Source of the DNA: Rhyacophila brunnea
Taxonomy: Eukaryota; Arthropoda; Insecta; Trichoptera; Rhyacophilidae
Reading direction: 5' to 3'
Assembly (NCBI GenBank): GCA_022495005.1
Contig: JAGYXB010002044.1
Coordinates: forward strand, 496,001-560,000
Length of the DNA: 64,000 nt
Shown here: positions 1-11,570 of the stretch, one piece after another
Position numbering within the stretch: the first letter of the stretch is position 1
How the letters are laid out: every line of letters starts with the position of its first letter
Made by a program: the position numbers and the translations under genes
The notes under the pieces: model-generated
Seen by the model: only the letters and a program-made list of their open reading frames with translations
Databases searched by the model: none
What the model was told of the DNA's origin: nothing

Positions 1-165
1 ATATTTTTACAGGTGTACCTACTTATCTACCATTTAGAAAATATTCAGGAATGTTTTGTTTTGATAATTTTACACGTATTAAATAGTGTGAATACATACA
101 TTCTTACTAAATACGTATAATATTAAATGACACATACTTATACGTTTATATGAAAGTACCTAATT

Positions 166-564
166 CGAGGGTATACTGACAGAACGCATTATTTCAGTTT
201 TTGCTGTTTTTCTGTTTTAAATGCCAAAATGTATACAATTTTACACTCTACGTCCTGGTAAAACGGACAAAGGCATAGTATATAATGGTGAGAAAATAGA
301 AACATTATTAAATCATATTGTTATTTTTTATTCTGATAGAAAGCATGATAATGACCTAATGCGTTCTGCGTATACAAAATACAGGACTTGTAACATGTCG
401 TATATTGTGTTTGCCATAAAGGTTAGTCTTTATAATGTAGAAAAAATGTTTTTAAATCATAAAAAAATCGTGGGAGAACGCTTTGAAAAAAAAATTAAAG
501 TACTTTTTGCGATTATCTCAGAACTTGTTTTAATGACTTAATGCTTTCTGTCAGTATACCCTCG
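166..564. mobile_element. 399-bp TIR element, unclassified
   Basis: The ends form an inverted repeat of about 25 bp: the left end starts CGAGGGTATACTGACAGAA and the right end is its reverse complement with one mismatch near position 20. The flanks (left ...CCTAATT, right CAATGATC...) show no clear target-site duplication, so the superfamily is open. A single ORF occupies most of the interior. The first six bases match those of the mariner at 2577, but the remaining TIR differs. Confidence 0.6.
221..541 (+). CDS. 106-residue ORF inside TIR element, unknown function
   Basis: The reading frame opens with MPKCIQFYTLRPG, is rich in Lys, Ile, Tyr and Phe, and stops 23 bp before the right end of the enclosing inverted-repeat element. 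I see no Cys/His finger, no DDE-type motif and no clear signal peptide; the C-terminal segment (about residues 93-104, LFAIISELVLM) is hydrophobic but short. A 321-bp open frame is somewhat long for DNA this AT-rich, and it sits wholly between the TIRs, which would fit a remnant of a transposon gene. It could equally be a chance frame. No family is recognised. Confidence 0.25.
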   Translation: MPKCIQFYTLRPGKTDKGIVYNGEKIETLLNHIVIFYSDRKHDNDLMRSAYTKYRTCNMSYIVFAIKVSLYNVEKMFLNHKKIVGERFEKKIKVLFAIISELVLMT

Positions 565-689
565 CAATGATCAAATTCCATGACCCACGCGCAATGGGTG
601 GTTTACAATTCGGTAAACGTGGACATAAAGAGGAAACACATGAAGTAAAAAGTTGTCAACATTATATACTTATATATTCTTTTTATCAT

Positions 690-775
690 TACAACATGTC
701 ATGAGGCCCAATGACAGCATTGTAGTGAAGCAGTAGTGTTATCAGTAATATAAGTGAAACAATGATTTAAGTTAC
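690..775 (-). repeat. SINE S1 fragment (3' body)
   Basis: This is the reverse complement of the distal body of the SINE at 57146-57345. Both share a segment reading CATTGGGCCTC and, further on, TTTCACT on the SINE strand. The tRNA head is absent. Confidence 0.5.
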
Positions 776-960
776 CCCATCTGAATCTCCGTCCATCATG
801 TACCTATATACAACCGCGATTTGTGCATGGCTGCCTTTATTGACGCTATAGACGCAATGACATTATTAATGGACGACGCACTCAATACAGTAGCTAGCAA
901 GCAAATTCGCGCATTCGCATGTATAGGTAGACGTCACGCAATTTCATTATGCGATATCAC

Positions 961-1163
961 GCATCGGGAATTTATAGCAATATGACCTTTATTGTAATGG
1001 CGTTAGAGCAGTGTTTCTAATGTCAATGTTCATTTGAGCGAACCCGTTCGAACCGAACCATTCAGCAGACCCAACAAAAAGCATCAGGAATTTATAGCAA
1101 TATCACCTTTATTGTAATGGCGTTAGAGCAGATTAGGCCATTCGGCAGACCCGACAATAAAGT
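961..1163. repeat. 120-bp tandem duplication
   Basis: The segment starting GCATCGGGAATTTATAGC at 961 recurs at 1081 as GCATCAGGAATTTATAGC. The two stay nearly identical for about 55 bp through TTATTGTAATGGCG, then diverge, converging again around CAGCAGACCC / CGGCAGACCC. It looks like a local tandem duplication of about 120 bp followed by divergence. Confidence 0.65.
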
Positions 1164-1184
1164 GAGTGTCATTTTCTTTTCCAG

Positions 1185-1330
1185 ATGATTCGTCCATATT
1201 AATGTCATTGTATAGACGTGTCGGAATGACAAAATTTTAGTGCCACACTTCGTTGTCCCGCAACGAAGCTGTACGGAACTGATGTAGCAACCATGCACCT
1301 TGGTGCTTAAAGAAAGAGTTGCTCCACCAT
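1185..1330 (+). repeat. Repeat family B fragment
   Basis: It carries the family-B core ACTGATGTAGCAACCATGCAC followed by GGTGCTTAA. The same core is at 24453-24490 (+) and, reverse complemented, at 27000-27050. It is degenerate and family B is not classified. Confidence 0.4.
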
Positions 1331-1599
1331 CATTTATATTATTTAGTGACATGAAGTGTCCTCGGTACCCGTGTACTGAACCTTTGCCGAAACAGAGGAG
1401 TCAGGAGTTGAAAGTGATGAATCTAAGGAGAGATCGGAATTATTCCGTCCTCTATGTGTCGCAGCAAACTTTTCAAATGCTTCAAAGTTGGCCTTGATTG
1501 ATATCAAGACAGCGTGGCCAATTGGATGGACACTGGCAAACAGCTTCACTCGGTTGGATCCGCATTTACATTCCGGCCCACATATCTATTAAATAAAAA

Positions 1600-1690
1600 C
1601 CGTGCAGCTTGGCTGAAGTGAAACAATCATATTAAACACCCAGGCATTGAGAAAATCCACATAAAGCAAAGGCCAGTGACTTATGCACCG
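1600..1690 (-). repeat. SINE S1 fragment
   Basis: On the minus strand this reads the conserved S1 body: CTCAATGCCTGGGTGTTTAA followed by a run towards TGTTTCACTT. It corresponds to the CTCAAAGCCTGGGTGTTTGTGATT block of the fuller copies at 14279, 15915 and 57146. Confidence 0.55.
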
Positions 1691-1857
1691 GACTACGAGG
1701 CCCACCATATTATACTAGTCGAGCCGTGTTGCCAATTTTTTAACGTTGCCAGTTGCCACCTCTACTTAATTTAAACATTCATACTAGATGCAGAGTTATT
1801 TATTTAATCTACGCGTTGCAGATTAAATAAAATAAAATCAAAGCCTTTTTTGATTTA

Positions 1858-2508
1858 ATTGCATAAATTAAGTCAAACAAAAGACATTTTTGAACTATGT
1901 AATATACTACCAGCACACATATTATTATCAAACTGGGAAATTATCATTTTTACAACGTTTTTCTTAGCTCGTATTCTTATTTGTGCGGTGGTTGTTTGTC
2001 CGGTACAAATCTTGCAATCGATTTTTAACTAGCTTCCCGACTAGCTAGACATTTGAAACTTTTAGAATATATCAGAACACGATGCCAATGCAATTTTTTA
2101 ATACTTTTAGCCATCTTTCAGTAGAATTATTTCATTTTCAGTTAATTCTGTTTTGTATGAAAAGTTATTTCGGAAGAAATCCGTAAAAAGTAAAACTATT
2201 ATTGGTTGCTAAGTGGGTCCTAGCAACTAAATTATTAATATATGCGTGCGTTACTATGGAAATCAATATGACATTTCAGTATTATTTCTATTAAGTGCAA
2301 CTTTTTTTGATCGTTTAAGCTAGTCAAATCAAGTTTATATGATTCAACAGAAAATTTAAAAACGTTGTAAGTAAGTATATAAAAAGTTATTTTTATCTTG
2401 TAATTATTTTGATATAATTGCATAAATTAAGTCAAACAAAAGACATTTTTGAACAGACTATGCAATATACCAGCACACATAGTATGAAACTGGTAAATTA
2501 TCATTTTT
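1858..2508 (-). repeat. Repeat A copy A1 with 92-bp direct flanks
   Basis: The family-A body spans 1951-2410 and starts TACAACGTTTTTCTTAGCTC. Its other end carries AAAACGTTGTA then TTTTTATCTTGTAATTATTT, so the ACAACGTTTTT motif lies inverted near both ends. About 92 bp on each side are direct repeats of each other: 1858-1947 and 2417-2508 both run from AATTGCATAAATTAAGTCAA to AAATTATCATTTTT. Such a long direct repeat is not a normal TSD. It is either part of a larger element or the product of a tandem duplication. Confidence 0.65.
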
Positions 2509-2576
2509 ATTAATACCATAAATTTATTGCCCACTGATAAAAAATCGTAGAAATAAATGGTCGATACGAATAGCTA

Positions 2577-3867
2577 CGAGGGTGGGTCAATAAGTCCTTA
2601 GAAAAGTCGACAGGTGGCGCGACTAGTACTGTAAGCGGTTTGTTTTCATGCAGCGGCACTACCGATTCAGTATGCTGCGAAGTTTCAATCAGATTGGTCG
2701 GGTTGTTGTGTGTTTCTCGTACATTTAAAAAAAAATTTGCTTGTGGAAAATGGAAAAATGGAAAATTGAGTTTAGAGCTGTTATTAAACATTTTAATATA
2801 AAAGGGTTAACAGCAAAGGAAATAAAAAATGAGTTGGATTTAGTTCACAGCACATCTGCTCCTTCACTTGCAACTATTTATAACTGGTTAAATGAATTTA
2901 AACGTGGTCGTACATCAACAAAGGATGAACCACGCTCAGGACGTCCTGTAGAGGTGACTACACCAGAAATGATCAATAAAATCCACGATATGGTGTTAAT
3001 TGACCGAAGATTAAAGTTGAGTGAGATAATTGAGGTTACAGGGATCTCAAAGGTAGCGTCATTTCTATTTTACATGACAAATTGGGCATGAAAAAATTTC
3101 TGCAAGATGGGTGCCGCGTTTGCTCACAGTCGACAATAAACGCAATAGGGTGGTGGCCTCTAAAGCCCTGTTGTCGCTCATGCAACGCAATCCGGATGAA
3201 TTTTTTCATTGCTTTGTGACTGTAGATGAAACATGGATACACCACTATACTCCCGAGACGAAAGAACAGTCAAAGCAGTGGATTGCGAAAGGCGAACCAT
3301 GTCCAAAGAGAGCGAAAACCGTAAAATCAGCTGGTAAGGTTATGGCTACTGTATTTTGGGATGCACGTGGAATTATTTTCGTTGACTAATTGGACAAAGG
3401 AAAAACAATAACAGGGGATTATTATGCATCTTTATTGGACCAGCTAAAAAACAAAATTGAAGAAAAACGGCCTCATTCAAACAGGAAAAAAATCCTCTTT
3501 CATCAGGACAATGCCCGTGTTCACACATTTTTACGATCAATGGCTAAAATTGAAGAATATAAGTTCGAATTGGTCGACCACCCACCGTATTCGCCAGATT
3601 TAGCCCCAGTGACTTTTTCCTTTTCCCAAACTTTAAAAAATGGCTAAGTGGACAACGTTTTTTTTCAAATGAAGAAGTCATCGATCGGACAAATGCTTAT
3701 TTTGAGGACCTTCCGAAAACTTATTTTTCTGACGGTTTAAAAAAAATTGAGAAACGTCTAACCAAGTGTATTGAGCTCCAAGGAGATTATGTTGAGAAAT
3801 AAAAAAAAATTACAAAAATAAAAACTGTTTTAATGCTTTTTTCTAAGGAATTATTGACCCACCCTCG
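2577..3867 (+). mobile_element. mariner transposon (DD34D type), 1291 bp
   Basis: Both ends are complete. The left starts CGAGGGTGGGTCAATAAGTC and the right is its inverse with one mismatch; the TIRs are about 29 bp. TA dinucleotides at 2575-2576 and 3868-3869 are the duplicated target. Length and layout are typical of mariner (about 1.3 kb, one transposase gene on the + strand). The transposase is broken, so this copy can only be mobilised in trans. Confidence 0.95.
2750..3802 (+). pseudogene. mariner transposase pseudogene
   Basis: This would be the enzyme that cuts and reinserts the element at TA sites. The N-terminal part has the paired helix-turn-helix DNA-binding region (LTAKEIKNELD, then ATIYNWLNEFKRGRTS and DEPRSGRPVE). 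The catalytic part shows VDETWIHHYTPETKEQS with the first Asp, VFWDARGIIFVD, the HQDNARVH block with the second Asp, and HPPYSPDLAP. Mariners place the third Asp 34 residues after the second, just after SPDLAP, which is where this copy is frameshifted (about 3607). Other damage: frameshifts near 3048 and near 3095, and a TAA stop at 3387-3389. The C-terminal region, ending LQGDYVEK, is still readable in another frame. It is certainly a transposase and certainly inactive; the mariner subfamily is not assigned. Confidence 0.93.
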
Positions 3868-4659
3868 TACCTACTAAAACAGGCCCATAAAGTTTTTTTT
3901 TGTATATTATAATACCTATTATTGTTATCATTTTTTTTAATCGATATCTTGTTTATGGGTTTATGTCCTCCCACTATTATAGGATATAGTTTTTTTACGC
4001 TTTACGCCCATCCGTCTGCCAACTGAAGTTATCATCAGTGACGTACCTATAGTCAGGGGAGGGGCATGTGTGATATTTTCACACCCAAAATATCAAAGTT
4101 ATTCACTAAAGAATATGGATGAATAATCTAAATAATATGTTTAATACTATTGCCACGGAGTAAATGAATACAGATCTGAGAGTTGAATTGATTATATGTA
4201 AACTTTACGTGCATTACCACTATGCATACGACTGTCATGCTTAATTGCGATACAGTTTAACTATTGACCTGCCTGCTACTGGCTCAAAGCGCTCTCCAAA
4301 TTAATAGGCCATCCATGGACTGGAACCGTATGCGGTTTCGAACCGTGTGCTATACTAAGCTTATACTTTCTGGTCATGGAAATATATTTCCACAAAGTAT
4401 ATTATAAGCATCTGATCGTATCCGTTTATACCATACACTTACAGTTACAAATTTATATTGTCATGAACCATAATCATAAGTTTAGTATGGCACACGGATC
4501 TAAACCGAATACGGTTTCAGTCCATGGATGGCCTCTTATAGTACCTTACGGTACGATCGGTTTTTGTATTCTAAATTAAAGTATTTATTAGTTTAATTAT
4601 TAACTGACGTCACGGATCACTCCAATATTTTTGCAATAACATGCTTATAATTTTAATTA

Positions 4660-5015
4660 ACTATTTATTTTATTCAACGAATAATTCACAAGATTTTAAG
4701 AATTACCATTCTAATTATTGAACACACATACTTTTGAAAACACTCATGAGAAAATATAGCCAATAGAAAAAATCTTTTTTGAAAAAGGTAAATTTGTCGC
4801 AATTAAGTATGGCATTCGTAGCATAATGGTAATGCAGAGGGCGTGATACCCAAGATACGCAGGTTTGATTCCTGCCGGGTGTCTTACTTTTTTCAAAAAA
4901 GATTTTTTCTATTGGCTATATTTTCTCATGAGTGTTTTCAAAATTATGTATATTCAATAATTAGAATGGTACATTCTTAAAATCTTGTGAATTATTAGTT
5001 GAATAAAAGAAATAG
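4660..5015. repeat. Palindromic element with 132-bp arms around a tRNA-like sequence
   Basis: Left arm 4660-4791 and right arm 4884-5015 are near-perfect inverted repeats, for example ATAGCCAATAGAAAAAATC against GATTTTTTCTATTGGCTAT. The arms enclose a 92-bp spacer holding a tRNA-like sequence whose 3' end abuts the right arm. A related, more decayed copy lies at 57540-58035 in the opposite orientation. DNA upstream (about 4555-4660) is also shared with that copy, so the element may extend further left. Confidence 0.75.
4811..4883 (+). tRNA. tRNA-like sequence (73 nt) in palindrome spacer, probably not a working tRNA
   Basis: The ends GGCATTC and GGGTGTC pair into a 7-bp acceptor stem if G-U pairs are allowed. 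An A-box-like D arm (TAGCATAATGGTAATGC) and a T arm (GCAGG-TTTGATT-CCTGC, the B box) are clear. The anticodon stem is weak: only GGG/CCC closes the seven-base loop CGTGATA, which would read UGA. A six-T run at 4888-4893 follows and could end Pol III transcription. The weak anticodon stem and four G-U or irregular pairs argue for a tRNA-derived repeat, not a decoding tRNA. Confidence 0.45.
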
Positions 5016-5152
5016 CTGTCTTGAAGTAAATTTGTGAAGTGTTACGTATCAAGTCATCGGGGGATAATAAATACTTTCTTAACTATTATAAATATATTTT
5101 AACTGAAAAAACGTCGTCCGATCGATAGGCGCTCTTACCCCGGCGTTCCCCT

Positions 5153-5350
5153 TTGTCGAATATTTTTTTCGACAAATTATTATGTAACCTGAATAATGAT
5201 ATTTTATGCCACTTCACTGATGCTGAATCGGCCAAACAATCTATCGGAGGATATCCTCTGCTCCACGTCAAAGATAAGACAGCACTGGTGTCGAGCATTT
5301 TGACAATGATTGACGAAATGATTCCGGTGGTGATAAACAAATTTAACTAA
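5153..5350 (+). CDS. Possible exon or gene relic, unknown function
   Basis: A 65-codon frame ends ...TMIDEMIPVVINKFN and its centre reads CHFTDAESAKQSIGGYPLL. Its base composition is more balanced than the flanks, and the local GC rise starts near 5110, so it could be the 3' end of a gene or gene relic. I do not recognise the family. No upstream exon, splice acceptor or poly(A) signal is convincing, and the frame starts inside AT-rich DNA. Treat it as unproven. Confidence 0.2.
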   Translation: MSNIFFDKLLCNLNNDILCHFTDAESAKQSIGGYPLLHVKDKTALVSSILTMIDEMIPVVINKFN

Positions 5351-5517
5351 CAATACTCTAGGATTCTGTCACATTGAAATGCAAAAAACACAGCATTCAC
5401 ACAAATACAGAAAATATGAGTATTTGGAAAGATATATAATTATATATATATATAATACATATATATTATATCCTTGAATAATATTAATTGTCCGTGATGA
5501 TTCATGATGATTTAGGA

Positions 5518-6513
<996 letters not shown>

Positions 6514-7178
6514 ATTTAGGAAATCACTTTGTATTATCCGTTGTTTTACAATATTATTGTTACGTGTGTAACAACACGTATTTCACGTGCATGGTGATCC
6601 CGTTCAAGTATAAGTACCAATATTTTATTATTAAAAATTCCCACCCCCTCTACTTAATTATGACTGGAAAGTTGATTTGAAAAAATTGGCTTTAAAATAT
6701 AATTTTAAAAAAAATCGAATTAAAGTAAATTCACAATCATAACTTTGTTTGAAAACCATTATAATGGAGTTCTATCACGTATACGCCAGTTTAATTAATA
6801 TGTATAATATATGATAATATATACCTACCAATTATCCATTTCCCACATTACATGGTTCCCTTTGTCCACCCAACACATAGTATTGACCATAACTATAATC
6901 AATATTCATACTTTAACCCTTTATAGGGCAAAGCATTTTTTTCTTCATTTTAAACCTATCTCTATCATTTTGCATCAGATATTTAATATCTTAAAACAAT
7001 TTCAATATAAAAATAAAAAATATCTATCAGAAATTCGGAAAAACTATAATTTATGATGGTTTTTTTATCAACCAGTGCCCATTCAGGTGTTTTTTTTTTT
7101 TGATTTTTTGATATATTTTTTTCAAATAAAACAAAAAAATAATGGTTGTACATATTATTTATTTAATCATAAGAGAAG

Positions 7179-7343
7179 TTAAAATTTATTTTTTATTTTT
7201 TTACACTTATTTACGTAATACTTTTCAAAACATAGTATGCAAAGCGGTACGTTACATTGCTTACAAAAATAAGATATGCGTTTTGGCTCTTTAGCCGTAC
7301 TACAATAAGCACATCTACAGCTCTTTTTTTTAGATTTACTCAT
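7179..7343 (-). pseudogene. piggyBac transposase C-terminal Cys-rich domain remnant
   Basis: The surviving frame is 54 codons plus stop. It contains the zinc-finger spacing of the piggyBac C-terminal domain: SCRCAYC, then YFCKQCNVPLCILCFEKYY, with paired C-x2-C units and a final C-x2-C-F-E-K-Y motif. In intact piggyBac proteins this domain recognises the transposon ends, next to the TIR, and its place within the element fits that. The catalytic RNase-H-like core with its Asp residues is missing, so this is a fragment with no enzymatic role. The identification rests on both the Cys pattern and the surrounding TTAA-ended TIRs. Confidence 0.85.
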
Positions 7344-7424
7344 GAACTGAAACAAAAATAAAACATATTATCGTAACAGTACCTACCGACCTACAACATT
7401 ACCATATTACGAAATGACCGAGAA

Positions 7425-7486
7425 AAATGGAGTATGATGGGGGAGTCCTTCATCCAGCAGCGGATAGACCCCAGCTGATGATGATG
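7425..7486 (+). repeat. RTE-type LINE 3' terminus
   Basis: The + strand encodes GESFIQQRIDPS followed by a stop and a TGATGATGATG tail. It matches the end of the RTE pseudogene at 16381-16848 (GEAFIQQ then IDPG then TGA repeats). Only the last few codons and tail remain, inserted in the piggyBac relic. Confidence 0.65.
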
Positions 7487-8279
7487 TTACTTCAACAGTC
7501 AAATATAATACAATACAAACCCATGAAAGTTGCGATATTGATAGTAATTTAGTACTGTAGCATTCAATTGATCTCACAACTAACAAAAAAACACCATTTC
7601 TTCGCGGATATTTTGAAAACTTTTCCGATCCCAAATATTTTGAGTAAAACTAAAATATATTTATGATAGTATACTATATTTACAATAAAATATAACTATA
7701 CACAGCTGCCTAAGCTGCTTTTTTATTTTTAAAATAATTCTAGAAGTCAGCCGTACGAATCGCAAATTTGAGGTTATGTACTTCCCGCTTGGCAATAGAA
7801 TGATGAAACAAGTACTCTATCACAATATATTTGTAAAAAATATAATGTAAATCGATAAATAAATGCATATTAAATACTTATGTACATACCCTTTTTCACA
7901 ACACATAATATAAATGGCAACAAAATGACTTGCAAAGTCAAGTGTCACTCGCGAATTCGTCGAGTCACGACCGTAAACGCGCAATGGCTGATACATCGAC
8001 CATTCGTTGAAATAGTGTTTTGCGAGCGATTGACGTACACTTCATATTAGATGGTTTATTTCATAACCAGAGAACGTTCTCGACAACGTCTTGACGCACT
8101 AAGGTTGATATTTCCATATTTAGTGTATGACTTATAGCTCATAAATGAGGTGGTCGATAAATAAACCGTTTTCGACATTTGCCCTATAAAGGGTTAACTA
8201 ACACTACTATTTGCAAACAAGTGTTGCATTGCATCTAAATGGTTTTGTTATATACCTACTTGCAAAATTCACTGTGAAA

Positions 8280-8570
8280 TGATCCGGAAACAACGCGTTA
8301 TTTTTTTGATCTCAATGCCATACGGTATCTAATTAAATTATAAATATAATCATAATATATATATATTTATGTAAAATTCTGAACGATTCAAAAGTAGCTT
8401 AACAGGTAGTTGCTCATAAGTATTAAGTCATAGATACCTATCAAATGTCAAATTAACGTTTTTAAAGATATATAATCTAATAAAAAAATTACCATTACTA
8501 TGTGTACTGTTCCACGAACAACGCGTAATTTTTGATCTCAATCTTATACGGCCATGTCTTTCCGGTACGA
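8280..8570. repeat. Two diverged copies of a roughly 45-bp motif
   Basis: AACAACGCGTTATTTTTTTGATCTCAATGCC at 8287 and AACAACGCGTAATTTTTGATCTCAATC at 8518 are direct copies. Both are followed by ATACGG and lie near a TTCACNGTGAA motif. They may be remains of one older repeat; no ends were found. Confidence 0.35.
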
Positions 8571-9127
8571 CAGTTCACGGTGAATCATGACAAGGCGAAC
8601 TGCACACATTACGTACAATTTACATGTAACCGGATTAAAAGTATGTATCATCGGAATCCTTATCCAAAACGATCTTTACAACCGCGCAGCTGGAGAGATA
8701 AAATAAAAATCAATATCCTATCCAGCGATTTCCAAACATTGGCCTGCTGGCTTTTGGCGGAGTGTAAATTAAGTTTATGTATGTAGGTATTAAGACAGAC
8801 ATCGATACGGCGAATAATCGTATTGGACGTCCTTTACTGTGTCTAATTATGTTTTTGCTTTTTTCAATTTATGTCTAGCCTTAAGCCTTAGCCTTAATTG
8901 AAGCTCAAAAGTAAGGGAGTCGAAAACGAAAAGAATGAGTACAATGAATCAATAACCAGTTTGGCTTTTACTCAAGTTAAGATAGACATGATAATACTCG
9001 TATCATTATTTAATTCAAAATGTTGGCTTCTTCTTTCCTTCTACACAAATGACGTGCATTGCATACATAAATGTTCCAATTTTATTAGATAAAAATAAAA
9101 ACATTGATCTGATATTGATTGGTATTG

Positions 9128-9165
9128 AATATCTGATAATAACGCTGTCATTATTATCAGATATT
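9128..9165. repeat. Perfect 15-bp hairpin, 8-base loop
   Basis: AATATCTGATAATAA and TTATTATCAGATATT are perfect inverse copies around the loop CGCTGTCA. It has no T-run or other sign of a terminator. It may be the collapsed ends of a small MITE. Confidence 0.6.
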
Positions 9166-11565
9166 TAATAAGTACGAATTGTTACACCTACTTGCTAATC
9201 TACTTTTAAATCATTCATAATTCTATAACATATTATACGTTATGGTTGTATTTATAATGTACTTCAGTGTCTATTTTCTTCTGTCTTTCCCTGGTATTCC
9301 AATAGTTTTATTACGTATTTGTGTTGTATTATGATATACGGTCATTGGTTTCCGATACAACTCACAGTGAACTGAGAAACGACACGTTGAAGATTAAATT
9401 AAACTTGATCATCTAAACCATAACAACTTATTATGTAGATAGGTACATACTGAATGAGGTTCAAATTCAAAACGTAGGCACAATAATATATTCAGCGGAC
9501 GTAGTCGGGCTAATCCTGCTGGTAAGATCGGAAAAATTGGTCAAAAGTGCAACGTTGTCTTGGCAGAATATTTGGAATAAAATTTTCTTAGCGTACATTC
9601 TGCATATAAACCATCTTATCGCGCCATGCGCCCTTATATTGCAAAAACTTTTTGAAACTTTCGCCTACTGCGTTATTTTTGCTCCCCACCCCCGAGAGAC
9701 CGGATATTGTGCATGATTGATGTTCATACAGCATCACTTTATCACCGTTTACATGGAGATAAATAAAAAATAAACAAACTAGGTAGGTACTAACAATAAT
9801 AATTATAACAGAAACGTCACAACAGTATTTTCTTTACAACATAAAGAGTAATCGCGAGTGATTGAAAAAAACGCATTTCTCTACAAAATACTCATTAAAA
9901 ATATTTTGAATTAAACAAACGAAAGGTTCCGCGGATGTTAAGTATATTTCAAAGATTTTCTAATATTCATATACATAAACAATTATTTGGCAGAACAAAG
10001 CTAGATGTTGTGAAAATAAAATTGCAAGTAAATTTACTTATTCTACCAAGAACGAAGTCAATACCTGTCCTTTTGCATATTGAAAAAAGTGCAAAAATCT
10101 AAAAAATGTTTATAGATTTGTAAAAACCACACATTCTAACAGAAATATATTTCAAAATTGACAAAAAATGCCATTATTGTGTCAACAGAGTTTCAGTTTC
10201 GTTTTATGTCATTCCGATAATCGTCAAACTGATGTCGGATTGCTTCTATTGTTTCAAGTGTTAGATCGTGTTGTTTTATTTCTGACGCTATTAAAATAGG
10301 TACCGATCAACCTGCAGTAAGTACGTGTCTGATAGTCAGAAATTCGATTCGCATGAAAATAAATAAACTATATAATATCTACCGTATTTTGAGAACATTT
10401 AAAACTGTTGGAGGCATCTAAAAATGCAGATTTTTTTTTGCAAGCTAGATCCCTATCGAAAAATGCTAGGATTTGGCAATAAAACGCTAAATTGGCAATG
10501 CTGCTAGTATCAAATTACATTAAAACACATCTGTTACGTGTGCATGACACACACAATCATTATTTTTATGTTGATCAGCGTAGGTTGTCATGTAAAAGTA
10601 AATTTCCAAAAATCTTTACCTATACTCGTGAAATATAATATATTGCATTGTTAGATTTTCCTGTGTTATGCATCGATAAAAAATGCATATATATATTATC
10701 ATATAAGCATGAATGCGTCCCTATGTAGTCTTTCAGAAAACCAGCATCGCGGCTGAATGCACAATATGAATACGAAATAGGGGAACACGCCACTTGACGA
10801 TAAACAATAACTTCGAACATTTTCACTTCAAATAACCCCCATGATTTTAACTGCACATACAAACTGAACTACCTACACAATTTCATATCGATTTTGAATT
10901 TACAAGCAGCCCGTATCTTCAGAGGTAATGTATTTATAAGTGGCTGAATCAAATTGCTATTAGATAGTTCTTAGGACTATGCAGGATATTCATCAACTGT
11001 TTCGAGCTGGTTTACAGTGCAGATAAGCAATATAAGATGATATTATCTTGTAGGAAGACAATATTATTATTTACTTAATATTACGTTCTACCACTTTTTT
11101 TGAAATGTATATAATGGGTACTTATGTTGCAGTCAATCAAGTATATGAAGCGCCTAGTTTCGAAAGTCCCTAAAACGATTTGAGGTAGTTTTGAGAAAAA
11201 TGAGAAAAAATCATATCTATTAAACCTGTGAACTTTATGTATTTATTTTTTAATTTGTTACATTCTAAAGAGTAATTTGGCTTTCCATTTTAGGGGTATT
11301 TGAAAAAAACACCCAACCATTTTAGCAGGTTTTGAAATTTAACCTAATTTTTGATCATACTTATTGACCGTTTTTGGCATTTTTCAAGTTCAATCTTTGA
11401 CCATCATAATATAGGTAACAAAAATATCCATCTAAATACATATCTAACTCAAAAAAATTCAAAAACCGTTTATGGGGCTTTTGAAACTAGGGGCTTCATA
11501 TTACATTAAAATTAAAACGTCCTTTGAATCATAAGATTGTTTTTATATATAAAAAATTCAATTTA
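9166..11565. other. AT-rich stretch without a recognised feature
   Basis: I read both strands and found only short openings with no motif. There is no TIR pair, tRNA-like box pair or LINE tail that I can support. The 80-codon minus-strand opening at 10620-10862 has no recognisable domain. Confidence 0.5.
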
Positions 11566-11570
11566 TATTT

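Larger units (their letters stand above)
6913..8197 (-). mobile_element. piggyBac-type element, internally deleted, 1285 bp
   Basis: Both ends carry the same inverted repeat, TTAACCCTTTATAGGGCAAA, including the TTAA target site characteristic of piggyBac. The left copy starts at 6913 and the right copy ends at 8197. The interior is too short for a full transposase gene (the family usually spans about 2.4 kb), but its C-terminal Cys-rich tail survives on the minus strand at 7179-7343. An RTE LINE tail at about 7425-7486 has inserted inside. Confidence 0.92.
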
